Part shown: one piece after another, positions 1 through 19,526 of the stretch | Layout of the letters: the number at the start of each line of letters is the position of its first letter | Position numbering within the stretch: the first letter of the stretch is position 1 | Assembly (NCBI GenBank): GCA_009746045.1 | Contig: RPFO01000065.1 | Location: 661,268 to 725,267, forward strand | Direction of reading: 5' to 3' | From: Mesostigma viride | Taxonomy: Eukaryota; Streptophyta; Mesostigmatophyceae; Mesostigmatales; Mesostigmataceae | DNA: 64,000 bases | Program-made: the position numbers and the translations under genes | Notes under the pieces: generated by a model | What the model was told of the DNA's origin: nothing | Database searches by the model: none | The model's input: the letters and a program-made list of their open reading frames with translations, nothing else

Positions 1-451
1 CAAACAGAAGCTGATGCTGGCGCCTGTCAGATACGGCCCACGTAGTTGCAACAATTTCTTGGCCGAACGGCACCAATGTTGGCCATACAAGCCGTGCTCC
101 ACGACCCCCGAATGCCAGCATAATGGGTTCAGGGCCATGGAGGGAGAGTGCAGGAAAAGCAGGTTGCAGATGAATGTGCACCGCTACAACAGTAGCTGGT
201 GGCAGAACAGGCATCACCCATTCGTGGCATCACCCATTCGTGGGGAATCATCCCGCATGAGTCACACACCAAGCATGGGAAAAAAAGAAAATCTCCTCTC
301 CGCAAGCGGACATGAAGCAGAAAATGCAACCAATTCCCAAAGAGGTGTGGGTGGGCACTGGCCAACATCTCCTGCTAACGCTGCCTCCAAGTCAATCTGC
401 CTCCTCGTTCTCCCACGTAGAGGACAGTGACACATCGAGGGAGCCACCCAC

Positions 452-3400
452 CTGCAGCAGCGGGCAGCTGGGTCGCCGCGTATCATACAGCAGCACACAA
501 TCCTGCGTGGCGACACCGAACAAGAAGCAAGGAGCCGCGCCCGGTGGCCGCTCCCACATGGTTCCCAGAGCGTGGAGGCGGGGTAGGCTACGGGAGGAGA
601 GCTGGTGGAGCCAGCTGGCCTGACCGCGCTCCGGCACGTAGCTGTCCCGATCCAAATCCACCAGGACATTACCCGCAGGACGGGGCATGCCGGGGGAGGC
701 AGCAGAACCATCATGATGGCTGGAGGCATCTGAGGCAACCCCCCCCCGCCGCTCCCTCAAGTCTACGAGGGAGGCCCCCCGCCGGTTCGCCAGCACAAGC
801 GTGCGCGGGTGCGCGCCGTACTCGCACCGCCACCACTCCTCGGCACCACCGCGAGGGCCGCTCGTTGGTACGGCACTGCCAGAGGCACCATCGGCGGAGC
901 GGGTCCCTCGGTCAAGGCAAGGGGCGGTACTTTTGAGGCATTGTCCGACAGCGCGCGTGGCTACGCATGCCGGCGCCCAGGAGGGCCGTGCTGTGCCAGG
1001 GAGGAAGGTAGTTTGGGGACGGTCCTCAGAAGTTAATGGATCCTCGGTTTGGAAGGTCACGTCCACCGCTTGCAGCACACCGCCCTCCGTCACCGTCGCC
1101 AGCTCGCCCGTCAGGTGAGGGTTCCAGGTGACCTGGAGCGGCGTGCATTGCGCGATTCAGATAACGCGTACGCTTATGTCAGTGTTTCATGAGAGCTTAC
1201 TTGGTCTTTCATGAGAGCATACTTGGACTTTCATGAAAGCTTATTTGGTGTTTCATGAGAACGCGGCTGCGTTGTACCCACCTGTGATGTGCCCACCTTG
1301 CTCAGGTGCACCGATGAAAATGCCAGAAGCCACGATGCAACATAATCTAGCAGGGTGAGGCAAACATGGGAAGCTTCTTATCCTGCCGCCATCTGGCGGT
1401 GGGAGGGGTCCATATGGGGCCGAAACAAAAGGTTGTGGCACACAAGGTGAGGGCACCAGCTTTCACTATGCCGAACACTGACTCAGGCTGTGGATACCCG
1501 CCGCACAACGCCACGCCTGATGGGGACACAACGCCTGATAGGGACACAGCTCCTGATAGGGACACAGCTCCTGATAGGGACACAACGGGATAATGGGGAC
1601 AAATGGTCGCAGAAACAAGTGCACACGTGCACATGGGGCGACCCTGTTTCTTGGCGGCTGCCTACATCTATGAATGTTTCAGGCCTCCGTTGGTAGGGAC
1701 ATAGAGCATATGATGGTCCCTGTGCCTGCCGCCCAAGGATGTGAAAAATGCTCAGCCCACCGATTCGGCCCTATTAGTGCAGTTTGCAAGCGAGTTATTC
1801 GGACAGCAACGCCGGCAACCAGCCCGCCCCAACAAGATCCCGAGTTTTCCTCCGTCATGATGCTGGCATCATAACGTAGCCGTGGCCGACACCCCCATAT
1901 GTAATGATGGGGGAGTCGGCGTTTTGAACGAGAACGTGGGATTGGTCCACATAGGAACAATGCAGCCTCGCGGACAGAATTGTTGGCATAAGTTGCGAGC
2001 GTGCAGGAGGTCCCCATGCCCACATGACAGAGGCAGCTATGACCTGGCACCGGTGGCCTCTGGTGTGGCAGCAAGCACAGCCAGGCCAAGAGTGTGCCAC
2101 TGCATAGTGTGGCGAAAAAAATTTGCTGTGGACTCACATGTGCCAGCGCTTGCTGGTACTGCAGCCGCGCGATCCGTTGTAATGCCGGCGGCACGTAAGC
2201 CTCCTGCGACACGTTGCACATGAGAGAGTCATAAGGCATTGAAGAGGCCGCCTTCGCAATCAACCATGAACTCGGCGATCATGTACACCATATCATAAGT
2301 ATACCTCCCGGTGAACATTTCGGCATGTACCTGCACCTCATGCCATTCATGAACTCCATGCCTTACCTCGTCTCTTCGGACATATCGCTCTCCAAGGTAA
2401 GGGGGCGGGTCGCTCACCAGAGAAGCGGCGGGGTAAGGACAGCGCCACACATCGCATGGTGGGCTTAAGCGGCAGAGAGGAAAGAAGGGGGGGGGGGGGG
2501 AAGAGCGCACAGAGAGGGTATTCTTTCCATGGGATGACGGGCAGAAAAGCTGCAGCATGGGGCACGCGAAGAACGATGGCTGCTCGGTTCATGTGCCAAA
2601 AAATGCACCGATGGAATCAAGGAGCCCAACAGCAGCGCACCCTACAGCAGTGCACCCTACAGCAGCGCACACTATAGTGGCAGTGCACCTGGCAGTGTAC
2701 TGCAGCCTATAGCATGCGGGTAATCATCGGCATGCGGCCTCTGCCCGCTGGAGTAACGTGGGACGTTGCACGACAGGGAAGAGGGAAATGCAGGCATGCA
2801 ACTGACAGGCATCCATCCCCCCATCTCATCGTAGATGTCGCACATTTGTGGCCTGCTGCCAAACATGATCTTCTGCAGCTACCTTCCCCCCCCCCCTCTA
2901 CACAGAGACACGGCGATGATGACATGGCTGTGGCCAGAGCATCACAGCGTCGCAAGGCCGCCACTTTGCCACGTTGGGTTCCACTTGTAGCGCGCGCACC
3001 TCGTCGCCGTACACGTCCATGGGGGGCTGGGGGCCGCGCATCACGAACAGCGCCGATGTGTACAGGGTGCGCGCCGCCAGCAGGCCCACAGCACCTGAGG
3101 GCTCAAGCACGGCCGCGGGGCCGGTGCCGGTGACCAGGGCGGTGGAGGCGCCATCAAAGGTGGAGCATATCTGGGGGCATAGCAGCAGGGGGGAAAGGGG
3201 TTTGGGGTAAACACGGCATGGTTGCAAGTACGTGTCGTGCACAGGTTATCCTGGTATTAGGCCGTGAGTGTGGGGGAAGTAGTGCCCATGGGATGGTGTT
3301 TGCCAGAATAACAACCAGCTGTCACCGCCTCGCATGAAGTAACATGCGAGGGTACATGGGGGGGTAACTTACACACCCTATGCTTGCGACCACTAGGTGG

Positions 3401-4317
3401 CGGCGATAGGCTGAGGCACGCATGTCTTGCTTTTAGGACTGCAGAGACTACCGAAATGTGTGTGCATGTGTGTGTGTTTGTGTCTGTGTGCGAGCAAGTA
3501 AGAGGGTGTGAGCAAGGGGGTTGGGGGTGGAGGGTAGAAGGGGAAGAGAGGGAGGAAGAGAAAAAAGGGGTGGGTGAAGGGATGGAGAAAGTTGTTGCCA
3601 TGAGAAGCTATAGCTGTGGTGGGAAAAACAAGCTAGGCAATGCCAAGAGCAGGTACCTGGCAATTCCTCAGTACTACAAATACCCGGGATGAGTAGCAGG
3701 AGCCAGTAGGTACCTGGCGAATTTTCCCGGGGACACTGGGAGGTCGGCCGGCTTCATGCACCAAGTATGGATGAGCCTCAAATACTGGTGATAATTCATC
3801 GCTATCCCACGACGGGTGCGGCTGACAGCAGTCTACGACCGTGGTGCCGACGATGTCTTGATGGACGCCCGTCGGGTGGTGCAGCACAAGCGTGCCTGGG
3901 GCTGCCTGGGAACAGGAGACAGAGAGAGAAGAGCCAGCATGCAGACGTAGCAGCAGGACATGAGCATTAGGCGATGGCTGGCGATGGAACCATGAACAGT
4001 GCATGCAGGATTGCAAGCAAGGGGCGCCGACATGCTAAGGATGCACGTTGGAGAGTGGAAGTGTCAGCACGGACACCGGGTACAAACACAGATGCTGATG
4101 TCAGCTGGCTATGTGTAACGACAGAACAAACCCAGTAAGGGCCGCAAAACAAGAGCCCGCATACCGTGAACCCTGCCAGGGTGTTCCCATCATTAGCGGC
4201 CCCGAAGAGTGACAGCTGCTGGTGGTTAGTGGCGGCCTCATACAGTAGGGGCTGGGCCAGCAACGTTGGGATGCTGACATCTGGCGCTGTCTCCTGCAAG
4301 TTGGTGCGTTGCTCTTG
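452..4317 (-). CDS. TAF1C/RRN6-like beta-propeller protein, 3' part of gene (partial)
   Basis: Five exons, all phase 0, read continuously on the minus strand: 4317-4165, 3905-3714, 3170-3000, 2203-2138 and 1132-452. All introns are GT-AG. The joined protein (about 388 aa) has the character of the RNA polymerase I factor TAF1C/RRN6: a propeller-like stretch, then WNPHLTGELATVTEGG, then EYGAHPRTLVLA followed by VDLRE, and near the end GVATQDCVLLYDTRRP. In that family such segments form WD-like blades and the protein acts in the nucleolar pre-initiation complex at rDNA promoters. The family name is inferred from remembered motifs, not a search. The 5' start lies to the right of 4317; a coding-looking stretch near 4450-4640 may be an upstream exon but no good donor was found. 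The 3' end lies beyond base 452, probably off the window. Confidence that this is a gene is higher than for its name. Confidence 0.6.
1140..1265. repeat. intronic minisatellite, about 26 bp x 4
   Basis: Four degenerate units built on 'tttcatgagagcttacttgg' lie just before the 3' splice site of the large TAF1C-like exon (minus strand). Confidence 0.8.
1509..1592. repeat. short tandem repeat, about 18 bp x 4-5
   Basis: Units of 'cctgatagggacacaac' or the 'gct' variant lie in the same intron as the repeat at 1140-1265. Confidence 0.8.
2626..2705. repeat. degenerate tandem repeat, about 16 bp
   Basis: Units like 'acagcagcgcaccct' repeat three to four times and then decay. The repeat is intronic in the TAF1C-like gene; the rest of the 2204-2999 intron shows no coding exon. 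Confidence 0.6.
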
Positions 4318-4662
4318 CTGGTGTACGCCACAGAGATGCAACCAGGCAGGGGGGGGGGGGGGCGGGGGGGGGAACAGAGCAGAGGTGATCAAGCGGCGAT
4401 GAGAGAGTGATATGGTGGGGACATTGGCTTCCTGTGGGTGATTATATGTTGCCCGGACACCAACGGCCAGGGTCATAGTCACTGCCATTGTCAAGGCGCA
4501 GCCGTTGGAAGAGGCTGGGTGCATCGCCTCTGATACAACGTCTGCTTGCAAGCAATTTGGCAGGCACGCTTGCAGGCACCAGAGGAATGGTGGCAATTCC
4601 CTTGGAATTCAAGGGTCCTGTGCCACTCACATGGGAGGATTGGTAATGTTTGTGCAAACAAC

Positions 4663-5522
<860 letters not shown>

Positions 5523-5560
5523 AATGAGGATGCCAGGCAAATCAGCTGTCGGTACACATA

Positions 5561-5791
5561 CAGTCATTCACGCCTTAAGTTGGGTTCGTGGTTTTTGAGG
5601 GGTCAACCCAACTTAAGGCGTGAACCCAACTTAAGGCGTGAATGACTCTACTAAATTCTACTAATTTGAACTAAAGATACTAAAACATACTATTCTGAAC
5701 TACTTTGAACTTGGAACGCCGGAATTCAATTCGACCCAACTTAAGGCGTGAACCCAACTTAAGCCAACCCAACTTAAGGCGTGAATGACTG
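5561..5791. mobile_element. 231 bp MITE with about 28 bp terminal inverted repeats, TA target duplication
   Basis: The ends are exact reverse complements: 'cagtcattcacgccttaagt' at the left and its complement at the right, with the match continuing into TTGGGTT. The element is flanked by TA on both sides (5559-5560 and 5792-5793), as in the Tc1/mariner superfamily. Internal repeats of the motif 'aacccaacttaaggcgtga' sit near both ends. There is no coding capacity. Confidence 0.85.
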
Positions 5792-5793
5792 TA

Positions 5794-7213
5794 CCGGCTT
5801 GGGGGGCTCTCCAGGGAGGGGGACATCAGTTGCTGGCGACAGCAACACTTGGCCCGGCCCGGCTCGCCTCAGCAGCGCCGGATGTATACCTGCAACAACA
5901 TGGATAATCGTGATATTCGAAGAGCGGTGATAGGTGGCGTGTGTTTAGAAATTGGTCAAGAGCTTCTTAATTGTCACCTGCTAGCCTCGCATGACTTAAC
6001 TTAACGGAAAAAATCGCCATGCATACCGTGTTCGCGCCGAACGCATCTCTTCAGAAAAAAATGGGGATCGCCGTCGGCTTTCCGCAGCAAGTGCACTCCG
6101 CCCGCTCGTCCGAATCCAATAGTGGACAGTGGGTCGCCTACCCCCCTTGACGTCCACATTTACAAGGTACGAATATATTGTATGAGCTAGAAGTGACATG
6201 TCCACCAAATCCGCCAAGAAGTTGCATAATTGTGTTCCCGTCCAACTTCGGCCGCGTCAGTGGCATTTACCGCGTCACATTGAAGCCCAGAAGCCCGACA
6301 GATATGAGCCTCTTGTAACTTAGGATAATCCATCGCTCATTTTCACGGTTTCAAACGCGGGCACCGTTTCATGCTTTGCAGGGGGGAAATAGTATTATAA
6401 CCAAAGGGCCTAGTGTGCACGTTGTGGTGTGATGCAGTCCGACAAAATGCCCTTGACCTTAGCGCATTAGTTGAAGGTGAAAATCAAAGCGGAGTAATAA
6501 GATATTTTTTATGCGTGGTAAGCAGTGCGTGCTTACATATATGATTGTGTCCATGTTGTAATACTTGTGGTCTCATGGATAATGTAATACTTGGCTGCGG
6601 AAATCTCCCGTTTTTTAGCGTAATTCACTAATAATTTGTAAGGGGTCGGCTATGGCGCTACATACTAGCGATAGTGATCGGCAAAAGTTAACTACGGGCA
6701 GATGCAATGAAGGCAGTTATTCTGTCTGCCGATATCGGACGTGCCGGCATTAGCATTAACGGTAGCTTGAGTTGGGTGTTTTCGTATGGCAGATCTCCTG
6801 TAGCGCACTATGGCGACCGGGACCTGGACGCCGCGCCACGGGGGTGCTATTTTGGAAACCATCTTACCTCGGGGAAATGGTAACTTGGGCCCAACGACGC
6901 GACAAAACTAAATTATGGCTGCACGATGCTGGCATGGGAAGCTATTGGCCGAGGCAGAGGGTTATTACAATAACTTCTCTGGTATCCAAATGCAATCCAC
7001 AATATACCATTTGTCACAGCTTGCAATTCCTTGCATTTTATAATACATCCGCAGCAAGGGCTTCATTAACCGCTCATATAGGGGGCAAATTCCTGGACCA
7101 ACACTTGGTATGAGCGACGGGTTTACTTCAATGGAGGTCTATTATTCCCACAAGTTGTAAAATTGGCAAGCGTCTTCTCGCAAAAAATAGGCTACCTTTA
7201 AAGTTCCGAAACC
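5794..7213. other. intergenic region upstream of the SPATA4-like gene
   Basis: It is relatively AT-rich. No convincing exon, RNA gene or repeat array was seen. It should contain the promoter of the gene starting at 7214, but no clear core element is identifiable. Confidence 0.5.
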
Positions 7214-14127
<6,914 letters not shown>

Positions 14128-14520
14128 GGGCTTGGATTTTTTATGAGGGCCCTGGGGTCGCCCTCGCATAGCAAGGCAGTGGAACCCAACCACAACGCAG
14201 GTAGTGTGGGCCGCACGCTTATATTGACTTTTGTGCATCCATGGCATCCACCAGATATATGGGGGCTCATGCGACCTTACGCTGTATGGCCATCCAACCT
14301 GAGTGTATGTTAGAATACAAAGTACCTTGTCGAGGTTACACAGGGGCTTCATGAGGTATGGGTCATTAGAGGTGTGGCAGATACTCCAGCATGCCTGGTG
14401 CTCGACTCAGGGTGAGGGGGCGTCTGATTTCGGCACCTATGTGGGCCTGCAGAAAATTCGCACGGTTATGGCTGAGTTCCTCCAAAAGGTGCCGAATCAT
14501 TTGCTCTGGAAGTGGGGATC

Positions 14521-14945
14521 AGACAACTACAATTCAATGTATCTTAAACAATGTAGGGCCTTTCCACATTTGCTGCCGTCCAGGCGCGAATTGGGAGGAC
14601 TCGGATTGGTCCGGGCCGGAAAAATAGGTTTGAGGTTTAATCGGCGCGGCGAAATAGCGGTGAATTGATCGGGACCTCCTTTCCACAACCAGATCCGATC
14701 CGTACCGTCCTGGCGCTTTCCCCGCCGGTTTTTACAACTCGACCTACCTTTCTTGACCCTAATTCTGATCGGAACTGGCCGGAACTGCTCTTTTGCAGTT
14801 CCGGGAGTTCCACCCCAGTTCCGGTCGAAATTAGAGGTCGCGACCTAATTGGACGGTCAAGTGTGGAAACCTCTAGTTCCGGAAGCGGCCGAATTAGGAC
14901 CCTCGCTGCCCGGAACTGACGAATGTGGAAAGGGCCGTAGTTGTC
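14521..14945. mobile_element. non-coding inverted-repeat element (MITE-like)
   Basis: Outer 'agacaactac' (14521-14530) and inner 'gggcctttccacatt' (14556-14570) recur as reverse complements at about 14922-14947. The left arm carries about 25 extra bases between the two blocks. The interior is rich in 'ttccgg' and 'ggaactg' motifs. No target duplication could be fixed. Confidence 0.6.
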
Positions 14946-15219
14946 TCACTTTGTGTAACTGCAGCAACATTTGTGACCTGTGCCGCACAGGTCTGTAGCT
15001 AGATCAATGCGCTATAGCTGCTGGCTGTAGCATGGGATGATCAAACATGCATGTGTGTGCACATATCGAGCCAGCTAGCTAATCTAGTGATCTTGTGAGC
15101 TATAGGGCATGATCCAATTAATTGGTGATCTCCGGTATGATGCTCCTTGCCGATTCAGAGGAGGAATTTAGATTCATGTATCCGCATATCATAGAGACAA
15201 TCCGCATATAACTAAAATT

Positions 15220-15350
15220 GGTGCGAGAGGTCCCCAGTTCGATTCCGGCCTGGATTCATTTGCAGATCGCGTTTTTCCGCGTTTTCCGCGGACCGGCACT
15301 GAACGCAAATGGTTTTCACCTTTGCGGCGTGCCAAATCAGAATATAACTT
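15220..15350 (+). repeat. tRNA-related SINE-like repeat, copy 1
   Basis: The sequence 'gtgcgagaggtccccagttc' followed by 'gattccggcc' resembles a tRNA T-arm and B box. It continues into a body with nested 'cgcgttttccgcg' motifs. A second copy lies about 620 bp downstream. No intact tRNA fold was found. Confidence 0.55.
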
Positions 15351-15530
15351 GATAGTGATTTCCTTTGTTTTTAATTGCCGTCAGGACCCCCTCCATGCAG
15401 CTCTTCCTACAGATTGACAGCCACGCAGCTCCCACGGTCTTGATTTGCCCCTTCGATCCTCCGGCATCCAGACTCATGCGGCTATATGGGCCTTGATAGG
15501 GGTCTCCTGTCACGTATGTTAGCTATGTCA

Positions 15531-15650
15531 ACGAGACAACTGGAGCGCGCAGGCCAGAAATCTGGAGAATGCGGACCATGCATGGTACGTAGCTTGAGCG
15601 TGCCGTTATCTCATCCGCGTCTTCGATCGTGGATTGTTCAGGATGATGGA
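15531..15650 (+). repeat. dispersed short repeat (possible tRNA-derived SINE), plus copy 1
   Basis: This belongs to a four-copy family whose core reads 'gcgcaggccagaaatc', then 'ccatggtagctcgagcc', then 'cgtgttcgagtcg', then 'ttcaggatgatg'. The second and third motifs resemble pol III A and B boxes about 35 nt apart. Other copies are at 16912, 39898 and 49371. Confidence 0.65.
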
Positions 15651-15839
15651 TATTTAATGGAGATCTCGCGTGCAGACACGTGTGTAGTACTCCTACACAC
15701 AGATCTCGAGTGATTTATCTAGTACCAAATCCGAAAGGCTTGCATCACTCCCCGGACAGGAGAAATTTTGCGGATGACTGTAGGTGTAAGTTGGCGATGC
15801 CATGGTAACCGGAGACGTCCGTCCTATTGTCAGCAAAAT

Positions 15840-15962
15840 TTGGTGCGAGAGGTCCCCAGTTCGATTCAGGTCGGATTCATTTGTAGATCGCGTTTTCCGC
15901 GTTTTCCGCGGCCCGGCACTGAACGCAAAGGTTTTCACCTTTGCGGAGTGTCTGATCAGAAT
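15840..15962 (+). repeat. tRNA-related SINE-like repeat, copy 2
   Basis: It matches copy 1 at 15220-15350 closely, including the B-box-like stretch and the 'gaacgcaaaggttttcacc' segment. Confidence 0.55.
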
Positions 15963-16255
15963 TTAATGGAGATGGATGTCGTCCGCACACAACAGTGGGG
16001 CCGGTACTGGCAGTCATGCAAAACTGACAGTAGGTCAGTCGCAAGCTCCATGGGGAGTTGCGACTAGGTACTGGGGCCGGGTTTCGACGACGTCTGCGTG
16101 AGGTACGCCGTCGGATGTCAGAAATGCTATCAGTGGCATTTGGTTCACTTGCGCCTGCGTGAGCTACGCTGGCGAATGTCAGTATTGCTACGGCAGTACA
16201 CTTGGCGACGGATGTCGGAATGCTGAATTAATTGCTATAAGTGCGTGGGCTTTTG

Positions 16256-16571
16256 GGAATTACTCTCTGCTGAGATGCCATGTGTACACCAGCTATACGG
16301 CCTAGCCACATACCCTCCACCCCATATGTCATGCAGGCCTTCTAGGCCCTCTCCTCAAGCCCCCCCTGGGTGCCTGTGCTTGTTAAGGAGGCATGAACCA
16401 TCATGGCGGTGCAGGTGCACCTTGTGCACCCAGAGCAGGTGCTAGTTGTACATCCTCAACCTGCAGGTTGTAGCCCTGATTGTATTACAAACCCATAGAT
16501 GGCCCTTTCTCAGGGCTATGTGTTACATATGCTCCCAACGGAGCTATGATTTTAATTAATTAATTAATTAA
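16256..16571 (+). mobile_element. short retroposon / LINE 3' end with hairpin and TTAA tail
   Basis: It ends in 'gggctatgtgttacatatg', hairpin 'ctcccaacggag', and a tail of four to five AATT units. It lies between 'gggcttttgg' and 'ttttggttcccgcc', consistent with a short target duplication inside the 440 bp repeat whose other copy is at 49030. The body matches the 3' regions at 21.9 and 25.7 kb. Confidence 0.7.
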
Positions 16572-16572
16572 T

Positions 16573-17016
16573 TTTGGTTCCCGCCGCACATTTGAAAGTG
16601 CTGTCCTCCGGATTTTTGCCTTAACACCGTGTGCAGTTCTTGGACGTTTGGAATCATGGCATGGCTAACGTAATGACTGACCAGCTAGACCTTTTCAGTG
16701 GTTTTCCATTTGCTCGTAAATGGTGGGAGAGCGATCGCAGCAATGGTGCTCACCACTATGTAGACACTCCCGGCCAGTTAGGCTCGAAACACACGCCCTG
16801 ATCAAGCAAGCTGTTTCCGGCCCCACCGTCTAGGTCATCTAGTCGCTCTACACGTAAGCCACTGCCATAATTTCAATGCACAAGGCTACACATTTCCATC
16901 CCCATTCATATTCATCATCCTGAACGACTCGAACACGCGGACAAGATAACGGCAGGCTCGAGCTACCCTGGTCCGGATTCTCCCGATTTCTGGCCTGCGC
17001 TGACCAGTTGTCCCCT
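16573..17016 (+). repeat. 440 bp dispersed repeat, copy 1
   Basis: It is nearly identical, apart from small indels, to 49030-49471 in the same orientation. It contains 'gtcctccgg', 'gagcgatcgcagcaatggtg' and, at 16912-17015, a minus-strand copy of the short SINE-like family. No plausible open frame spans it. Confidence 0.85.
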
Positions 17017-17322
17017 TGATAAGTACGGCAGTTCGTCTGCGTCAGTTGCCAGGCCTGCGAATGTCAGTATTGCTACGGCGGTATACTTGGTGACGGACAT
17101 CGGTAAGCTGAATTGCTGCTGCAGTTTATTAATTGCGTCTGCATGCATGAGTTGCGCCTGCGAATGTCATACAGCATCGCTAAGGCAGTACGTGTACCGA
17201 TCGGTGACAGTTAATTAGTTAATAATGGATCCATATACGCACGGTCACTCTACGTTCGGTGCATGAGTGAACGTGAACTTTAAACTCGGAGGCTGCAGTA
17301 CGTAGGCTGCGTACCCGCCGGC

Positions 17323-19396
17323 CCGCTGGAGCTGGAGCTGTCCAGACTCCGGCTGGAGCTGGAGCTGGAGCAGGAGCTGGAGCTGGAGCTGGAGCTGGAG
17401 ATGGAGCTGGAGCTGGAGCTGGAGCTGGAGCTGGAGCTGGAGCTGGAGCTGGAGCTGGAGCTGGAGCTGGAGCTGGAGCTTGAGCTGGAGCTGGAGCGGG
17501 AGCGGGGGCTGGAGCTGGAGCTGGAGCGGGAGCTGGAGCTGGAGCTGGAGCTGTCCAGAGCTGGAGCTGGAGCTGGAGCTGGAGCTGGAGCTGGAGCTGG
17601 AGCTGGAGCTGGAGCTGTCCAGAGCTGGAGCTGGAGCTGGAGCTGGAGCGGGAGCTGGAGCTGGAGCTGGAGCTGGAGCCGGAGCTGGAGCTGGAGCTGG
17701 AGCCGGAGCTGGAGCTGGAGCTGGAGCTGAAGCTGAAGCTGGAGCTGGAGCTGGAGCTGGAGCTGGAGCTAGAGCTTGAGCAGTGGAGCTGGAGCTGGAG
17801 CTGGAGCTGGAGCTGGAGCTGGAGCTGGAGCTGGAGCTGGAGCTGGAGCTGGAGCTGGAGCTGGAGCTGGAGCTGGAGCTGGAGCTGGAGCTGGAGCTGG
17901 AGCTGGAGCTGGAGCTGGAGCTGGAGCTGGAGCTGGAGCTGGAGCTGGAGCTGGAGCTGGAGCTGGAGCTGGAGCTGGAGCTGGAGCTGGAGCTGGAGCT
18001 GGAGCTGGAGCTGGAGCTGGAGCTGGAGCTGGAGCTGGAGCTGGAGCTGGAGCTGGAGCTGGAGCTGGAGCTGGAGCTGGAGCTGGAGCTGGAGCTGGAG
18101 CTGGAGCTGGAGCGGGAGCGGGAGCTGGAGCCAGGGAGCGGGAGCTGGAGCTGGAGCTGGAGCTGGAGCTGGAGCTGGAGCTGGCCGGAGCTGGAGCTGG
18201 AGCTGGAGCTGGAGCTGGAGCTGGCCGGAGCTGGAGCTGGAGCTGGAGCTGGAGCTGTCCAGAGCTGGAGCTGGAGCTGGAGCTGGAGCGGGAGTTGGAG
18301 CTGGAGCTGGAGCCGGAGCTGGAGCTGGAGCCGGAGCTGGAGCTGGAGCTGGAGCTGGAGCTGGAGCTGGAGCTGGAGCTGGAGCTGGAGCTGGAGCTGG
18401 AGCTGGAGCTGGAGCTGGAGCTGGAGCTGGAGCTGGAGCTGGAGCTGGAGCTGGAGCTGGAGCTGGAGCTGGAGCTGGAGCTGGAGCTGGAGCTGGAGCT
18501 GGAGCTGGAGCTGGAGCTGGAGCTGGAGCTGGAGCTGGAGCTGGAGCTGGAGCTGGAGCGGGAGTTGGAGCTGGAGCTGGAGCTGGAGCTGGAGCTGGAG
18601 CTGGAGCTGGAGCTGGAGCTGGAGCTGGAGCTGGAGCTGGAGCTGGAGCTGGAGCTGGAGCTGGAGCTGGAGCTGGAGCTGGAGCTGGAGCTGGAGCTGG
18701 AGCTGGAGCTGGAGCTGGAGCTGGAGCTGGAGCTGGAGCTGGAGCTGGAGCTGGAGCTGGAGCTGGAGCTGGAGCTGGAGCTGGAGCCGGAGCTGGAGCT
18801 GGAGCTGGAGCTGGAGCTGGAGCTGGAGCTGGAGCTGGAGCTGGAGCTGGAGCTGGAGCTGGAGCTGGAGCTGGAGCTGGAGCTGGAGCTGGAGCTGGAG
18901 CTGGAGCTGGAGCTGGAGCTGGAGCTGGAGCTGGAGCTGGAGCTGGAGCTGGAGCTGGAGCTGTCCAGAGCTGGAGCTGGAGCTGGAGCTGGAGCTGGAG
19001 CTGGAGCTGGAGCTGGAGCTGGAGCTGGAGCTGGAGCTGGAGCTGGAGCTGGAGCTGGAGCTGGAGCTGGAGCTGGAGCTGGAGCTGGAGCTGGAGCTGG
19101 AGCTGGAGCTGGAGCTGGAGCTGGAGCTGGAGCTGGAGCTGGAGCTGGAGCTGGAGCTGGAGCCGGAGCCGGAGCTGGAGCTGGAGCTGAAGCTGGAGTT
19201 GGAGCTGGAGCTGGAGCTGGAGCTGGAGCTGGAGCTGGAGCTGGAGCTGGAGCTGGAGCTGGAGCTGGAGCTGGAGCTGGAGCTGGAGCTGGAGCTGGAG
19301 CTGGAGCTGGAGCTGGAGCTGGAGCTGGAGCTGGAGCTGGAGCTGGAGCTGGAGCTGGAGCCGGAGCTGGAGCTGGAGCTGGAGCTGGAGCTGGAG
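17323..19396. repeat. GGAGCT hexanucleotide satellite, about 2.07 kb
   Basis: About 345 copies of a 6 bp unit carry sparse variants: GGAGCG, GGAGCC, TGGAGTT, and a recurring 'ctgtccagagctgg' interruption at about 17551, 17613, 18257 and 18960. All six frames are open because the unit lacks stops, giving false ORFs of more than 700 codons. Confidence 0.97.
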
Positions 19397-19420
19397 AACG
19401 GCCGGGATTTGTAGGACTTC

Positions 19421-19526
19421 AATGCGACGCTGATTATGCCAGACCAAGTGTCCATTGACGACGCTGATTATGCCAGACCAAGTGTCGATTGACGACGCTG
19501 ATTACGCCAGACCAAGTGTCGATTGA
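19421..19526. repeat. 37 bp tandem repeat x 3 beside the GGAGCT satellite
   Basis: Three units of 'gacgctgattatgccagacc' plus 'aagtgtcgattgac' abut the right end of the satellite. Confidence 0.9.

Noticed and set aside
15222-15262. 3' half of a tRNA gene
   Set aside because: The T-stem does not pair and no 5' half with an A box is present at the right distance; treated as SINE-like.
17219-19458. 540-740 codon frames of Leu-Glu, Gly-Ala, Gln-Leu or Ser repeats
   Set aside because: The GGAGCT satellite is open in all six frames; no flanking exon or domain supports coding.
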